Shown here in pieces: positions 20,994-30,918 of a stretch of 64,000 bases of DNA. The DNA is from Microvirga sesbaniae (GTDB taxonomy: Bacteria > Pseudomonadota > Alphaproteobacteria > Rhizobiales > Beijerinckiaceae), in contig NZ_JAMXFJ010000007.1 in assembly GCF_025460805.1 (NCBI RefSeq), positions 172,817-236,816 on the forward strand, in the 5' to 3' direction. Each line of letters opens with the position of its first letter. Positions within the stretch are counted from its first letter, which is position 1. Both the position numbers and the translations under genes were made by a program. The notes under the pieces are model-generated. The model did not search any database. It saw nothing but the letters and a program-made list of their open reading frames with translations, and was not told the origin of the DNA.

Positions 20994-21614
20994 ATGAAGC
21001 TCCGGCACCGCCTGAAGAACTGGCGCAACCCGCACAATCAGACCCGCGTCCACCTGGCCCGCATGGCGGAACGCCATGGCTACGAGATTGGCGAATTCAC
21101 CTACGGTAAGCCCAAGGTGCGGTTTCCGGAATCGGGCCGCAAGCTGACCATCGGGCGCTACGGCTCCATCGCCGACAAGGTGGAGATCCTGCTCGGTGGC
21201 AACCACCGCACGGATTGGGGGACGACCTATCCCTTCTCGGCCTTCCGGGACCTCTGGCCGGCCGCGCTGAGGAGCGAGGATTATCACACCTCACGCGGCG
21301 ACGTGACCATCGGGCACGACGTATGGCTCGGCTCCGGCGCCATCATCATGTCAGGGGTGACCGTGGGGCATGGCGCCGTGGTGGCGGCCCATGCCGTCGT
21401 GACCAGGGACGTGCCGCCCTACGCGATCGTCGGCGGCAATCCGGCCAAGGTGATCCGTTACCGCTTCGACGAGGAGGCCATCGCGGCGCTTCTCGACGCG
21501 CGCTGGTGGGACCTGCCCCGGGACAAGATCGCGACCCTCATCCCGCTCCTGCAGAGCGACCGCATCCGCGAGCTGATCGCGGCCGTGAAGGTGCTGCGGA
21601 CGCAATGCGCGTAG
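20994..21614 (+). CDS. CatB-related O-acetyltransferase (hexapeptide repeat)
   Basis: 206 residues from the ATG at 20994. Left-handed beta-helix hexapeptide repeats run through VTIGHDVWLGSGAIIMSGVT and GHGAVVAAHAVVTRDV. They end in PYAIVGGNPAKVIRYRF, the typical end of xenobiotic/CatB-like acetyltransferases, which use acetyl-CoA to modify hydroxyls of sugars or antibiotics. It is divergent from maeB. The true substrate is unknown; a role in surface polysaccharide modification fits the neighbouring glycosyltransferase but is inference. Confidence 0.88.
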   Translation: MKLRHRLKNWRNPHNQTRVHLARMAERHGYEIGEFTYGKPKVRFPESGRKLTIGRYGSIADKVEILLGGNHRTDWGTTYPFSAFRDLWPAALRSEDYHTSRGDVTIGHDVWLGSGAIIMSGVTVGHGAVVAAHAVVTRDVPPYAIVGGNPAKVIRYRFDEEAIAALLDARWWDLPRDKIATLIPLLQSDRIRELIAAVKVLRTQCA

Positions 21615-21619
21615 GCTCC

Positions 21620-21715
21620 TCATCACCGGGCTCGTCCCGGTGATCCCGATTGTTCGAGGCGCCGCGTCTGACCGGATCGGGATGGCCAGCACAGGGCCAG
21701 CCGTAACGCGAGGAG
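21620..21715. repeat. Family B palindromic repeat
   Basis: It begins just after the acetyltransferase stop with CATCACCGGGCTCGTCCCGG, followed by TGATCCCGATTGTTCG and a second half containing GGGATGGCCAGCACAGGGCC. Located between convergent genes. Confidence 0.85.
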
Positions 21716-21730
21716 CGACCGGATCGCGGA

Positions 21731-22585
21731 TCAGAACGCCTTTCTGCCCCGCATCGCCGCCCAGGCGCCTGCGGCGGAGCCGGCATAGCGCTCGATCAGC
21801 TTGCGCCGGAAGGTCAGGCTGGCGGCGACGGCTTTCAGCCCGTTGACCGCCGCCATGCCGGGTGCCGGGTTCGGCAGGCCGTATTTCCGGCTCACATAGG
21901 CCCGCGACCAGGCCTGGTGCCAGCGGGAGGTGAAGATGCGGCCCGGCTTGTCGCCGCTCGACCGGCCGCGTCCATGCCGCACGACGGCCTGCGGGACGTA
22001 GATCAGCGCCGAGCCGGAATCCGCCACCCGGCGGCAGAGGTCGTCGTCCTCGTAGAACAGAAAGATGTTCTCGTCGAAGCCGCCGAGCTTGAGGAAGACG
22101 TCGCGGCGGATGAGGAAGCAGGCGCCCGAGAAGAACGGCGCACAGGCCTCGCCTTCGGGCAGGACGAGCCGGCCGCCGGGATTGGTCAGCGAGGTCGCGA
22201 GCAGCGAGCGCGGCTGGTAGAACACCCGCCCGCTGGGCTCCACGATCCGCGGGGCGAAGAACGCCGCGTCCGGATAGCGCCGGGCCGCGTCGACGAGGGC
22301 CGCGACCGCGCCCCGGTCGACGACGCAGTCCGGATTGACGATGAGCGCGAATTCCGTCCCGACCGCCCGCACGCCGATGTTGTTGGCGCGGCCGTAGCCC
22401 AGGTTGCGGGCGTTGCGGACGACGCGCGCGCCCTGCCCTTCGGCGATGGTCACCGTGTCGTCCGTCGAGGCGTTGTCGACCACGAGCGCCGGGACGCCGT
22501 CCGCCGCCAGCGCACCGAGACACTCCGGCAGCGCATGGGCGCTGTCGAAGGTCACGACGACGGCGGTGACGTCACGAGCGCTCAT
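21731..22585 (-). CDS. Family 2 glycosyltransferase
   Basis: 284 residues with a GT-A fold. The N-terminus [11 protein letters not shown], then [10 protein letters not shown] (about 36-45), [11 protein letters not shown] and the metal-binding region LIVNPDCVV (about 81-89) fit GT2. The region around [10 protein letters not shown] is the usual acidic catalytic segment. Its start overlaps the aspS stop (ATGA). Rhamnosyltransferase-like enzymes of this group build surface glycans; the donor and acceptor are not known. Confidence 0.9.
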   Translation of the reverse strand: MSARDVTAVVVTFDSAHALPECLGALAADGVPALVVDNASTDDTVTIAEGQGARVVRNARNLGYGRANNIGVRAVGTEFALIVNPDCVVDRGAVAALVDAARRYPDAAFFAPRIVEPSGRVFYQPRSLLATSLTNPGGRLVLPEGEACAPFFSGACFLIRRDVFLKLGGFDENIFLFYEDDDLCRRVADSGSALIYVPQAVVRHGRGRSSGDKPGRIFTSRWHQAWSRAYVSRKYGLPNPAPGMAAVNGLKAVAASLTFRRKLIERYAGSAAGAWAAMRGRKAF

Positions 22586-24402
22586 TTCTCCTGCAGGTTC
22601 AGCCGGATGTGCAGCTCCCGCAGCTGCTTCGGCGTCGCCTCGGAGGGCGCCCCGAGCAGGAGGTCTTCCGCCTTCTGGTTCATCGGGAACAGCGTGATCT
22701 CTCGCAGGTTGTGCGCGCCGCAGAGCAGCATCACGATGCGGTCGACTCCGGCCGCCATGCCGCCGTGGGGCGGGGCGCCGTACTGGAACGCCCGGTACAT
22801 GCCGCCGAACCGCTCCATGACCTCCTTCTCGCCGTAGCCGGCGATTTCGAAGGCCTTCACCATCCGGTCGGGACGGTGGTTGCGGATCGACCCCGAGGCC
22901 ATCTCGTAGCCGTTGCAGACCATATCGTACTGGAAGGCCGTGATCTTGAGGATCGTGTCCTTGTCCGCCGGGTCGAGGGCCATGAAGGCGTCATGATCGA
23001 CATTGGCCATGGAGAACGGGTTGTGCGAGAAGTCGATCTTCTTCTCGTCCTCGTTCCACTCGTATTGCGGGAAATCGACGATCCAGCAGAACTCGAACCG
23101 GTCCTTGTCGATGAGGCCGAGCTCGTCGCCGATGCGGGTGCGCGCCTTGCCGGCGAGCGAAGCCGCCTTGTCCTCGGCCCCGGCCGAGAAGAACACCGCG
23201 TCGCCCGCCCCGATGCCGGCCTTCTCGCGAATGACCGCCTGAGCGGCCTCCGGGATGAACTTGGCGATGGGGCCCTTGGCCTGGATCTGGCCGGCCTCCT
23301 CCTCGAACACGATATAGCCGAGGCCGGGCGCGCCTTCCGTGCGGGCCCAATCGTTGAGCTTGTCGAAGAAGGAGCGCGGCTGCGCGGCTGCGCCCGGCGC
23401 CGGGATGGCGCGCACGACGCCGCCGGATTTGATCACGTTCTTGAACGCGTTGAAGGTCACGTCCTCGCGGGTGAACACCTCCGACACGTCCGCGATGATC
23501 AGCGGGTTGCGCAGGTCGGGCTTGTCGTTGCCGTATTTCAGCATGGATTCGAAATACGGGATGCGCGGGAAGACGTCGGTGACCGGCTTGCCCTCCGCGA
23601 ATTCCTTGAAGGTGTCGCGGATCACCGGCTCCATGGTCTGGAAGATGTCTTCTTGCGTGACGAAGCTCATCTCCACGTCGAGCTGGTAGAACTCGCCCGG
23701 CAGGCGGTCGGCGCGCGGGTCCTCGTCGCGGAAGCAGGGCGCGATCTGGAAGTACCGGTCGAAGCCGGAGATCATGATCAGCTGCTTGAACTGCTGCGGC
23801 GCCTGCGGCAGGGCGTAGAACTTGCCGGGATGGATGCGCGACGGCACCAGGAAGTCACGCGCGCCCTCCGGCGAGGAGGCCGTCAGGATCGGCGTGGTGA
23901 ACTCGAAGAAGCCGCTCTGCTGCATGCGCGAGCGCAGGCTGTTGATGATCGCGCCGCGCTTCATGATGTTGGCGTGCAGCTTCTCGCGACGCAGATCCAG
24001 ATACCGGTAGGTGAGACGGGTCTCCTCCGGATAATCCTGATCGCCGAAAACCGGCATCGGCAGCTCGGCCGCAGGCCCCAGCACCTCCATGTCGGTGATG
24101 TATACCTCGACTGTGCCCGTGGGCAGCTCCGCGTTCTCGGTGCCGGCCGGCCGCTTGCGCACCTTGCCGTCGACCCGGATCACCCACTCCGACCGCGCGG
24201 CTTCCGCCTGCTTGAACGCCGGAGAATCCGGATCGATCACGCATTGCGTCATGCCGTAATGGTCGCGCAGGTCGATGAAAAGCACGCCGCCATGGTCACG
24301 GATGCGGTGACACCAGCCGGAGAGCCGGGCGACCTGGCCGACATCGGATTCGCGGAGCGCGCCACAGGTGTGGGAACGGTAACGGTGCATGGAGGCGGAC
24401 AT
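22582..24402 (-). CDS. aspS: Aspartyl-tRNA synthetase (Asp/Asn type)
   Basis: 606 residues from the ATG at 24402 ([17 protein letters not shown]); an ATG at 24390 would give the [10 protein letters not shown] start also seen in this family. An OB-fold anticodon-binding domain (about 20-105) is followed by the class II catalytic core with the bacterial insertion domain. Motifs include [15 protein letters not shown] (motif 2) and [13 protein letters not shown] (motif 3). Alphaproteobacteria often lack AsnRS and use a non-discriminating AspRS; this cannot be judged here. Confidence 0.96.
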   Translation of the reverse strand: MSASMHRYRSHTCGALRESDVGQVARLSGWCHRIRDHGGVLFIDLRDHYGMTQCVIDPDSPAFKQAEAARSEWVIRVDGKVRKRPAGTENAELPTGTVEVYITDMEVLGPAAELPMPVFGDQDYPEETRLTYRYLDLRREKLHANIMKRGAIINSLRSRMQQSGFFEFTTPILTASSPEGARDFLVPSRIHPGKFYALPQAPQQFKQLIMISGFDRYFQIAPCFRDEDPRADRLPGEFYQLDVEMSFVTQEDIFQTMEPVIRDTFKEFAEGKPVTDVFPRIPYFESMLKYGNDKPDLRNPLIIADVSEVFTREDVTFNAFKNVIKSGGVVRAIPAPGAAAQPRSFFDKLNDWARTEGAPGLGYIVFEEEAGQIQAKGPIAKFIPEAAQAVIREKAGIGAGDAVFFSAGAEDKAASLAGKARTRIGDELGLIDKDRFEFCWIVDFPQYEWNEDEKKIDFSHNPFSMANVDHDAFMALDPADKDTILKITAFQYDMVCNGYEMASGSIRNHRPDRMVKAFEIAGYGEKEVMERFGGMYRAFQYGAPPHGGMAAGVDRIVMLLCGAHNLREITLFPMNQKAEDLLLGAPSEATPKQLRELHIRLNLQEK

Positions 24403-24589
24403 GGAAAAGCCTGCTGGTTCGGTTTGAAGCGCAACATCCATGGGAGCCCGGGGAAGTCAAGGCGGAAGGATGAAATGTGACCGGCGGGCGCCCTCACGGG
24501 GGGTGAGGAGCCGGGCCGCCCGACGATCCGCGACACCCCTGCGCCCCCACCGTCCCTGGTCGTCACGGGCCTGTGCCGGTCATCCCACC

Positions 24590-24760
24590 GCTGCGGGGCG
24601 CTGCGCCGTCCCGATCGAGGTGGCGGGTCCCGACACCCTGTCACGTCATCACCGGGCTTGTCCCGGTGATCCCGCTTGCGAAGCGCGCCTCTCTCCGCCG
24701 CATCGGGATGGCCGGCGAGAGGCGGGTGATGACTGGCCGGCCATGACGAGCAGGGTTTCA
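24590..24760. repeat. Family B palindromic repeats in a 430-bp gap
   Basis: The gap upstream of aspS contains CGTCATCACCGGGCTTGTCC and partial inverted partners around GGGATGGCCGGCGAGAGGC. Nothing else is recognisable between 24403 and 24836. Confidence 0.8.
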
Positions 24761-24836
24761 GGGCGGGACGGCCTCAGACCTGCGCCGGTGTCGGGATGAA
24801 CACGCTCACGCCCTGCTTCCCGATCCCTGCCGTCGA

Positions 24837-24950
24837 TCAGTGGATCGTCAGGCCGATAACCGGACTCGCGAGATTCGTCAGGCTGACGATCAGCATGAAG
24901 GTCGTGAGGGTCACACTGAGATAGAGGGAGGCGATGAAAAGGGCCTGCAT
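24837..24950 (-). CDS. Very small hydrophobic protein
   Basis: 37 residues, MQALFIASLYLSVTLTTFML at the start and ending GLTIH. Almost the whole protein is one hydrophobic segment. A clear AGGTGA ribosome-binding site lies at normal spacing upstream of the ATG at 24950. No family is recognised. A membrane microprotein is inferred. It lies in the gap between aspS and the exporter genes. Confidence 0.55.
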   Translation of the reverse strand: MQALFIASLYLSVTLTTFMLIVSLTNLASPVIGLTIH

Positions 24951-25233
24951 GGCGTCACCTGTCGAGGAGATGACGGGAATTCTGTCCTGCTAGGCGATTC
25001 CTCACAATGGTCCCCCCGGGAGTACCCCCTTCTCGTGTGCGCCGGAACACATCGTGCCCCGGGAGGACTTCTCGTCTGCGACAAGGCAACGGCGGCCTTT
25101 TACGATTGTCCGGTTCAGGCCTCGCGCCCATGAGCCGGGCCATCAACCTTCGCAGCGCCGCGAGGCTTGGCCCTAACACAGGTTAAGGCATCCACCCGAG
25201 CACCTCTCTAGAAGGGTTCTAAGCGAGGGTGCA

Positions 25234-25377
25234 ATGAAGCGGTCGCCTGAGGATCTCGTCGAGTATTTTTTTCAGTTCGTCCTAGTCGCGAGCGCCGTCC
25301 TTTCCGCCATTCTCCTGCTTGCAGCCCTCGCACGCCTGATGGACGCTGGCGCCATGGCCTTGTCGCAGCAGCCCTAG
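25234..25377 (+). CDS. Small single-pass membrane protein
   Basis: 47 residues, starting MKRSPEDLVEYFFQFVLVAS. One strong hydrophobic segment follows (VLVASAVLSAILLLAALARL). A GAGGGT motif precedes the ATG. The TAG stop directly abuts a family A repeat element (TAG then AGCATCGG). No family is recognised. It does not carry a double-glycine leader, so it is not an obvious substrate of the exporter downstream. Confidence 0.6.
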   Translation: MKRSPEDLVEYFFQFVLVASAVLSAILLLAALARLMDAGAMALSQQP

Positions 25378-25430
25378 AGCATCGGATGGATCCCAAAAGT
25401 GCAAGTCCACTTTTGGGTTCGATGCTTTAG
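25378..25430. repeat. Family A palindromic element
   Basis: Inverted repeat of about 49 bp running from AGCATCGGATGGATCCCAAA through CCACTTTTGGG to TTCGATGCT. It sits immediately after a stop codon and can form a long hairpin. Near-identical copies occur at 49808-49856, 52024-52073 and 54756-54805. Confidence 0.92.
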
Positions 25431-25548
25431 AGTACCCCTCGGACACCCACGGCTCCCTGCGGACATGGACGTGGATTTCCGCGGGATTTTCCCTCTCCGG
25501 ACGCCCGGAATCCTTGAAGAACAAAGGGTGAATTCCCATATTCTCCCT

Positions 25549-25929
25549 ATGGTTAACACCCTTGCCACATCCCTGCTGAGACCGGCCCGGAACGCTCCCG
25601 TCGAGGAGCGGATCGAGGGCAATTGGCACGTCTATCCGTTCGAAGGCGCGCTGGAGCTCGACTATGTCGATCAGGCCGGCAACGCGAGCCGGCGCTGGGT
25701 GCTGGCGCGCGAGCTGAAGGTGGGTCCAGGCAAGATGCTGCTCGGCGGCATCGACATCCTGTCCGAGGACGGCTATCGCGGCTTCAGGGTCGACCGGATC
25801 CAGCGTCTGGAGGATGCGGAAACCGGCCTCGTGGTCGAGCACAACATCCTCGACTGGCTCATGAAGCGCGCCGAGCGCCAAGCCAAGGCGCGCAGGAAGC
25901 ACCTCGCTCGCGTCCAGCCCGGCGCGTAA
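25549..25929 (+). CDS. Small WYL-like conserved protein
   Basis: 126 residues from the ATG at 25549 (MVNTLATSLL). The core EGALELDYVDQAGNASRRWV followed by RELKVG and GYRGFRVDRIQRL resembles the beta-rich WYL ligand-binding fold without any helix-turn-helix. The C-terminus is strongly basic (KRAERQAKARRKHLAR). The assignment to WYL is tentative. It lies upstream of the HlyD gene on the same strand, 119 bp away. Confidence 0.7.
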   Translation: MVNTLATSLLRPARNAPVEERIEGNWHVYPFEGALELDYVDQAGNASRRWVLARELKVGPGKMLLGGIDILSEDGYRGFRVDRIQRLEDAETGLVVEHNILDWLMKRAERQAKARRKHLARVQPGA

Positions 25930-26048
25930 CTGGCGCCGCGCGATCCTGCTCCTCACGGATTGCGGAGGGCGATCCGGTTTCGCGCACGACCTTGTGCCGC
26001 CCGGCCATTTCTGCAACATAGTCTTGTTATCATGTTGCGCGGGGAATC

Positions 26049-27302
26049 GTGGTGGCACATCGGCCCCTGTTCCGGCCACAGGCCGTGACTGCAGCCATGG
26101 GCGAGCACTCGTCCGTGTCGCTTCCAGCCGCGCCCCTCTCGTGGCATCTCCTCGGCGGCTTTCTCATCGCCTGCGCGGCCATCGTCGTTCTGTTCCTTGC
26201 CACGGCCGAGTATGCCCGCAAGGAAACGGCCCCCGGGGCAATCGTGGTGGCGGGCGGCACGGTGCGCATGGTCCCATGGCGCAACGGGATCCTCACCACC
26301 GTGACGGTGCAGGACGGTGACCGGGTCACGGCGGGCCAGCCGCTTTTCACGATCGCGTCCCGTCAGGGGCTCGAGGCCGGCGGGACCCTCGACGATGCCA
26401 TCCTCGCCTCGCTCGAAACGCAGGTCGAGGTGCTGAAGGAGCAGATCCGAGCCGACCCCGCCCGCACGGACAACGAGATCCGGCGCCTTGATGCGGCCAT
26501 CGGGGCCGTGGCGGCCGAGCGGGAGGCCCTCGTGGTCCAGCGGCGTCTCATGGCCGAGCGCATCCAGGTCACCGAGGACCGGCGCGATGCCGTCGCCCGC
26601 CTGTCGGAACAGGGACACGCCACCCGGGCGGCCCTGCAGGAGCAGGACGACGCCCTGCTCTCCCGCCGCCAGTCCCTGGCCGAGATCGACCGGGAGCTGG
26701 CCGAAGCCGACAAGGACCTCGGCCGGACCGAGCTCGAGCGCGAGCAGTTGCCGGTTCGCCAGGTCGAGCGGCTGGCGCAGTTGCGCCTCAACCTCGCCGA
26801 TCGGGAACGGCAGAGGGCGGAGGCGCTGGCCCAGCGGGCGCAGGTGTTCACGGCCCCGATCACCGGGCGCGTCACCGCCCTCCAGGCTGCGCCCGGACAG
26901 ACCGTCGATTCCGGCAAGCCCCTCCTCACCCTCGTGCCGGACAACGCGGACCGGCACGCCGAACTCTTCGTTCCGAGCCGCTCCATCGGCTTCGTGACGG
27001 TGGGCCAGCGGGTGCGGCTGATGGTCGATGCCTTTCCCTATCAGCGCTTCGGAACGATCGGCGGCAGCGTCGCGACCGTGTCGCAGGCCGTGCTCTCACC
27101 CCATGAGGTGATCGGAAAGACCACGCTCTCCGAGCCCGCCTATCGCGTCACCGCGCGCCTCGACCGGCAGGCCATCGACGCCTTCGGGCGGCAGGTCGCC
27201 CTTCAGCCGGACATGACCCTCAAGGCCGATATCGTTCTGGAAGGCCGCTCCCTTGCCGCATGGCTGTTCGAGCCGCTCATCAGCGCCCAGGGGCGGATGT
27301 GA
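26049..27302 (+). CDS. HlyD-family periplasmic adaptor of a peptide exporter
   Basis: 417 residues from a GTG; an internal ATG at 26097 (MGEHSSVSL) is the main alternative. One N-terminal membrane anchor (LLGGFLIACAAIVVLFLATA, about 35-54) is followed by a lipoyl half-motif, a long coiled coil (about 115-250), the second lipoyl half (FTAPITGRVTALQAAPGQTV) and a beta-barrel domain. This is the CvaA/HlyD membrane-fusion protein layout. The stop overlaps the GTG start of the ABC gene (GTGA), so the two are made together. Confidence 0.93.
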   Translation: MVAHRPLFRPQAVTAAMGEHSSVSLPAAPLSWHLLGGFLIACAAIVVLFLATAEYARKETAPGAIVVAGGTVRMVPWRNGILTTVTVQDGDRVTAGQPLFTIASRQGLEAGGTLDDAILASLETQVEVLKEQIRADPARTDNEIRRLDAAIGAVAAEREALVVQRRLMAERIQVTEDRRDAVARLSEQGHATRAALQEQDDALLSRRQSLAEIDRELAEADKDLGRTELEREQLPVRQVERLAQLRLNLADRERQRAEALAQRAQVFTAPITGRVTALQAAPGQTVDSGKPLLTLVPDNADRHAELFVPSRSIGFVTVGQRVRLMVDAFPYQRFGTIGGSVATVSQAVLSPHEVIGKTTLSEPAYRVTARLDRQAIDAFGRQVALQPDMTLKADIVLEGRSLAAWLFEPLISAQGRM

Positions 27303-29476
27303 GGGTTTTCGCCCAGCTCGACTATTTCGGGGCGCCGCGCCTGCCGGCGATCATCCAGTCCGAAGCGTCCGAATGCGGTCTCGCGTGCCTGGCCATGATC
27401 GCGACCTATCACGGCCGCGAGATCGACCTCGCAGCGCTGCGCCGCCTGTTCTCGATCTCGCTCAAGGGCGTGACCCTCAAGGACGTGCTCGTCATGGGCG
27501 AGCGCCTGGGCATGACGGGCCGGGGCCTTCGCCTCGAGCCCGATCAGCTGGGCCGCATCAGGCTGCCCTGCATCCTGCATTGGGACATGAACCACTTCGT
27601 GGTGCTCAAACGGGTGGGCGCCCGGACGGTGACGGTGCACGACCCCGCCAGTGGCATTCGGACCCTGAGCCACGACGAACTCGGCCGTCACTTCACCGGC
27701 ATTGCCCTGGAACTGACCCCGACCGCTTCCTTCGAGCGCCGCAAGGAGACCTCGCGCCTGAACCTCTCCTCCCTGTGGGGACGGATGCACGGGATCAAGC
27801 GCGCGCTCGTCCAGGCGCTCGTTCTGTCGGGGCTGCTGCAGGCGACGGTGCTCGCCGCGCCCTTCTACATGCAAATCGCCGTCGACGAGGCGGTGGTGAA
27901 GGGCGACCATGGCCTCCTCACCGCCCTGGCGCTCGGCTTCGGGCTTCTCACGCTGATCCATGTCGGGACGGATTGGCTCCGTGCGCACGTGCTTCTCTTC
28001 CTGAGCGGCGCACTCAACTTCCAGATGGGCGCCACCCTGTTCCATCATCTCGTACGCCTGCCCCTCGGCTGGTTCGAGAAACGGCATATCGGCGATCTCG
28101 TGTCGCGGTTCCGGTCGGCGGAGCCGATCCAGCGGCTGATCTCGGAAGGGCTGATCGCCGCCTTCGTCGACGGCGTGATGGCGACGCTCACCCTGGTGAT
28201 GATCCTGATCTACAGCCCGATGTTGTCATGCATCGTGCTGGCGGGGCTCGCCCTCTACGGCCTTGTCCGCCTCGCCCTCTACCGGAGCCTGCGTCAGCGG
28301 CAGGAGGACGCGATCGAGGCCTCGGCCCGGGAGCAGTCCACGTTCATCGAGACGGCGCGGGCGATCCAGAGCATCAAGATCTTCGGACGCGAGGCCGATC
28401 GGGAAGCCCTGTGGCAGAACCGCCATGCGGAGGCCCTCGGCCGCGGGATTCGTCACGGCCGCTTCACCATCGGCTTCAAGACGGCGAACGACCTCATTGC
28501 CGGCATCGAGAACGTCCTCGTGGTCTATCTCGGCGCAAGGGCCGTCCTGGCGAACGACATGACCATCGGCATGCTCTATGCCTTCATGGCCTACAAGGAG
28601 CAGTTCCTCGGCAAGGCCACCAACCTCATCGAGATCGGCATGCAGTACCGCATGCTCGATCTCCATCTCGACCGGCTGTCCGACATCGCCCTCGCCGAAC
28701 GGGAGCACGACCGCGACAGGGGCAGCCTCGTGACGCGACAGGTCGCCGGCGCCGTCGCGATCGAGGGCGTCGGCTTCCGTTACGCCGACACCGAGCCGGA
28801 GGTCCTGTCGGGCGCAACCCTGACGGTGGAGCCCGGCGAGTTCGTCGCCATCACGGGGCCGTCGGGCGGCGGCAAGACGACACTGCTCAAGATCATGCTG
28901 GGGCTGTTCAGGCCGACGCAGGGCCGCGTGCTGATCGACGGCACGCCCCTCGAGGATTTCGGCGTCCGGTGCTTCCGGTCGCAGGTCGGCGTGGTGATGC
29001 AGGACGACCAGCTCCTGTCAGGCAGCATTGCCGAGAACATTGCGTTCTTCGACGCGCGGATCGATCTCGAGCGGATGCGTGAATGCGCGACGCTCGCAGG
29101 GATCGACCAGGACATCATGGCGATGCCCATGAACTACGACACGCTCGTCGGCGACATGGGCACCGTCCTGTCGGGCGGCCAGCGCCAGCGCGTCCTGCTG
29201 GCCCGGGCGCTGTATCGCGGCCCCCGCATTCTCTTCATGGATGAAGGCACCTCGCATCTCGACCTCGACAAGGAGCGGGAGGTCAACCGGGCACTGGCCG
29301 GTCTCGCGATCACCCGCATCGTCATCGCGCATCGGCCCGAGACGATCCGCGCGGCGGACCGGATCGTAGTTCTGCGGGAGGGCCGGGTCTCGCCGCCGAT
29401 GGACGGCGATGCCCTCGCCTTTGCCGAAGCGGCCCGGCAGTCCGTGGGCGGCGTGGCCGGATTCGGCCGGGCCTGA
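27299..29476 (+). CDS. C39-peptidase ABC exporter (bacteriocin/colicin V type)
   Basis: 725 residues from the GTG at 27299. Residues about 15-145 are a C39 peptidase domain: QSEASECGLACLAM holds the oxyanion Gln and catalytic Cys, HWDMNHFVVL the His, and VHDPASG the Asp, so the peptidase looks active. A six-helix transmembrane domain follows. The nucleotide-binding domain has Walker A GPSGGGKTT, signature LSGGQRQRVLLARAL, Walker B ILFMDE and H-loop VIAHRPET. The D-loop reads GTSHLD where ATSALD is usual. Such exporters cut a double-glycine leader and export the peptide. No substrate gene or TolC gene is seen nearby. Confidence 0.94.
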   Translation: MRVFAQLDYFGAPRLPAIIQSEASECGLACLAMIATYHGREIDLAALRRLFSISLKGVTLKDVLVMGERLGMTGRGLRLEPDQLGRIRLPCILHWDMNHFVVLKRVGARTVTVHDPASGIRTLSHDELGRHFTGIALELTPTASFERRKETSRLNLSSLWGRMHGIKRALVQALVLSGLLQATVLAAPFYMQIAVDEAVVKGDHGLLTALALGFGLLTLIHVGTDWLRAHVLLFLSGALNFQMGATLFHHLVRLPLGWFEKRHIGDLVSRFRSAEPIQRLISEGLIAAFVDGVMATLTLVMILIYSPMLSCIVLAGLALYGLVRLALYRSLRQRQEDAIEASAREQSTFIETARAIQSIKIFGREADREALWQNRHAEALGRGIRHGRFTIGFKTANDLIAGIENVLVVYLGARAVLANDMTIGMLYAFMAYKEQFLGKATNLIEIGMQYRMLDLHLDRLSDIALAEREHDRDRGSLVTRQVAGAVAIEGVGFRYADTEPEVLSGATLTVEPGEFVAITGPSGGGKTTLLKIMLGLFRPTQGRVLIDGTPLEDFGVRCFRSQVGVVMQDDQLLSGSIAENIAFFDARIDLERMRECATLAGIDQDIMAMPMNYDTLVGDMGTVLSGGQRQRVLLARALYRGPRILFMDEGTSHLDLDKEREVNRALAGLAITRIVIAHRPETIRAADRIVVLREGRVSPPMDGDALAFAEAARQSVGGVAGFGRA

Positions 29477-29616
29477 CGGAGCGCGGCGGCATCCAAACGC
29501 AGTAACGTTCAACAAACGGAGTAACATGCCGCCAAGGCCTTCGCCCGGGGGCGGTTTTACCTTATCCTCGGACAATAGGACGATCGGTCCACGGCGGACT
29601 CGCGGGCTCTGGCCCG

Positions 29617-30795
29617 ATGGGTTATGTACGCTTCATGGATCTGATCACCTCCACCGACGCCCTGGCGGCCGTCTGCAACCGCCTCAGCCAGCATCCGTTC
29701 GTGACCGTCGATACGGAGTTCCTGCGCGAGACCACCTATTATCCCAAGCTCTGCCTGATCCAGATGGCGAGCCCCGAGCCTGCGGAAGCGTATCTCATCG
29801 ACCCGCTGGCCGAGGGCATCAGCCTGGAGCCCTTCATGGCCCTGATGGCCGACCGCAACGTGGTGAAGGTGTTCCACTCGGCCCGTCAGGATCTCGAGAT
29901 CGTCTGGAACCTCGGCGGCATCGTGCCCGAACCCCTCTTCGACACCCAGGTCGCCGCCATGGTGTGCGGCTACGGGGACTCGGTCTCCTACGAACAGCTC
30001 ACCAACGATCTCGCCAAGGCCAAGATCGACAAGTCCTCCCGCTTCACCGACTGGTCGCGCCGTCCCCTCACGGACGCGCAGCTCACCTACGCTCTGTCCG
30101 ACGTCACCCATCTGGTGAAGGTCTACGAGGCGCTGCTGGACCAGCTGAAGAAGAACGGCCGCCTCGAATGGCTGGCCGAGGAGATGGCGATCCTCACCTC
30201 GCCGGAGACCTATCAGGCCGATCCGGCCAATGCCTGGCGGCGCCTCGCCGGGCGGCTCCGCAAGCCGCGCGAGATCGCCGTGCTCATGGAAGTCTCGGCC
30301 TGGCGCGAGCGCGAGGCCCAGGCGCGGGACGTGCCCCGCGGGCGCATCCTCAAGGACGACGCGGTGATCGACATCGCCACCTCGGCCCCCCGCAGCGTGG
30401 AAGCCCTGGGGCGTCTGCGCACCATCCCCAACGGCTTCGAGCGCTCCCGGACCGGCGGCGAGATCCTCGAAGCGGTCGAGCGGGCGCTGGCCCGGGATCC
30501 CGCGACGATCCCCATGCCCGAGCGCAGCCGGGGCCGTTCCAATACCGGGTCGGTGGTCGACCTGCTGAAGGTCCTGCTCAAGGCCGTGGCCGAGCAGGAG
30601 GGCGTCGCGCCCAAGATCATCGCCACGGTCGAGGAGCTGGAAGCCATCGCCGACAGCGACACCGCCGACGTCCCCAGCCTGCACGGCTGGCGTCGCAGGC
30701 TGTTCGGCGACAAGGCCATCGCCCTGAAGAACGGAGAGCTCGGGCTGGTGCTGGAGCGCGGGCGGGTGAAGCTGAGGACGATTGCCGAGGCCTGA
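29617..30795 (+). CDS. rnd: Ribonuclease D
   Basis: 392 residues from the ATG at 29617; an ATG at 29635 ([10 protein letters not shown]) is equally typical. DEDD exonuclease motifs are [14 protein letters not shown] (about 28-41), [15 protein letters not shown] (about 85-99) and [13 protein letters not shown] (about 158-170). HRDC domains follow. The enzyme trims tRNA 3' ends. In many alphaproteobacteria rnd sits beside aspS and ppx. Here about 5 kb separate it from aspS and it faces the ppx-ppk block. Confidence 0.94.
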   Translation: MGYVRFMDLITSTDALAAVCNRLSQHPFVTVDTEFLRETTYYPKLCLIQMASPEPAEAYLIDPLAEGISLEPFMALMADRNVVKVFHSARQDLEIVWNLGGIVPEPLFDTQVAAMVCGYGDSVSYEQLTNDLAKAKIDKSSRFTDWSRRPLTDAQLTYALSDVTHLVKVYEALLDQLKKNGRLEWLAEEMAILTSPETYQADPANAWRRLAGRLRKPREIAVLMEVSAWREREAQARDVPRGRILKDDAVIDIATSAPRSVEALGRLRTIPNGFERSRTGGEILEAVERALARDPATIPMPERSRGRSNTGSVVDLLKVLLKAVAEQEGVAPKIIATVEELEAIADSDTADVPSLHGWRRRLFGDKAIALKNGELGLVLERGRVKLRTIAEA

Positions 30796-30819
30796 GGCCT
30801 CGAAGTCCATTGCCCCTCG

Positions 30820-30908
30820 TCATGGCCGGGCTTGCCCGGCCGTCCCGACAAGGTGAGGCCCGGCGCCTTTCAGCGTGGGATCACCGGCACGAGGCCGGTG
30901 ATGACGTC
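30820..30908. repeat. Family B palindromic element
   Basis: CTCGTCATGGCCGGGCTTGC-type half at 30817 and ATCACCGGCACGAGGCCGGT-type half near 30881, located between the convergent rnd and oxygenase genes. Confidence 0.85.
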
Positions 30909-30918
30909 ATGGCGGCAC

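Noticed and set aside
24955..25179. 74-codon minus-strand frame in the gap before the 47-aa gene
   Set aside because: Arg/Pro-rich sequence without a ribosome-binding site or recognisable fold; looks like chance in GC-rich DNA.
29525..29616. Short frame starting [10 protein letters not shown] after the C39 exporter as a leader-peptide substrate
   Set aside because: It runs on into rnd in another frame without a stop at a plausible place, lacks the hydrophobic pattern of a double-glycine leader and has poor codon bias.
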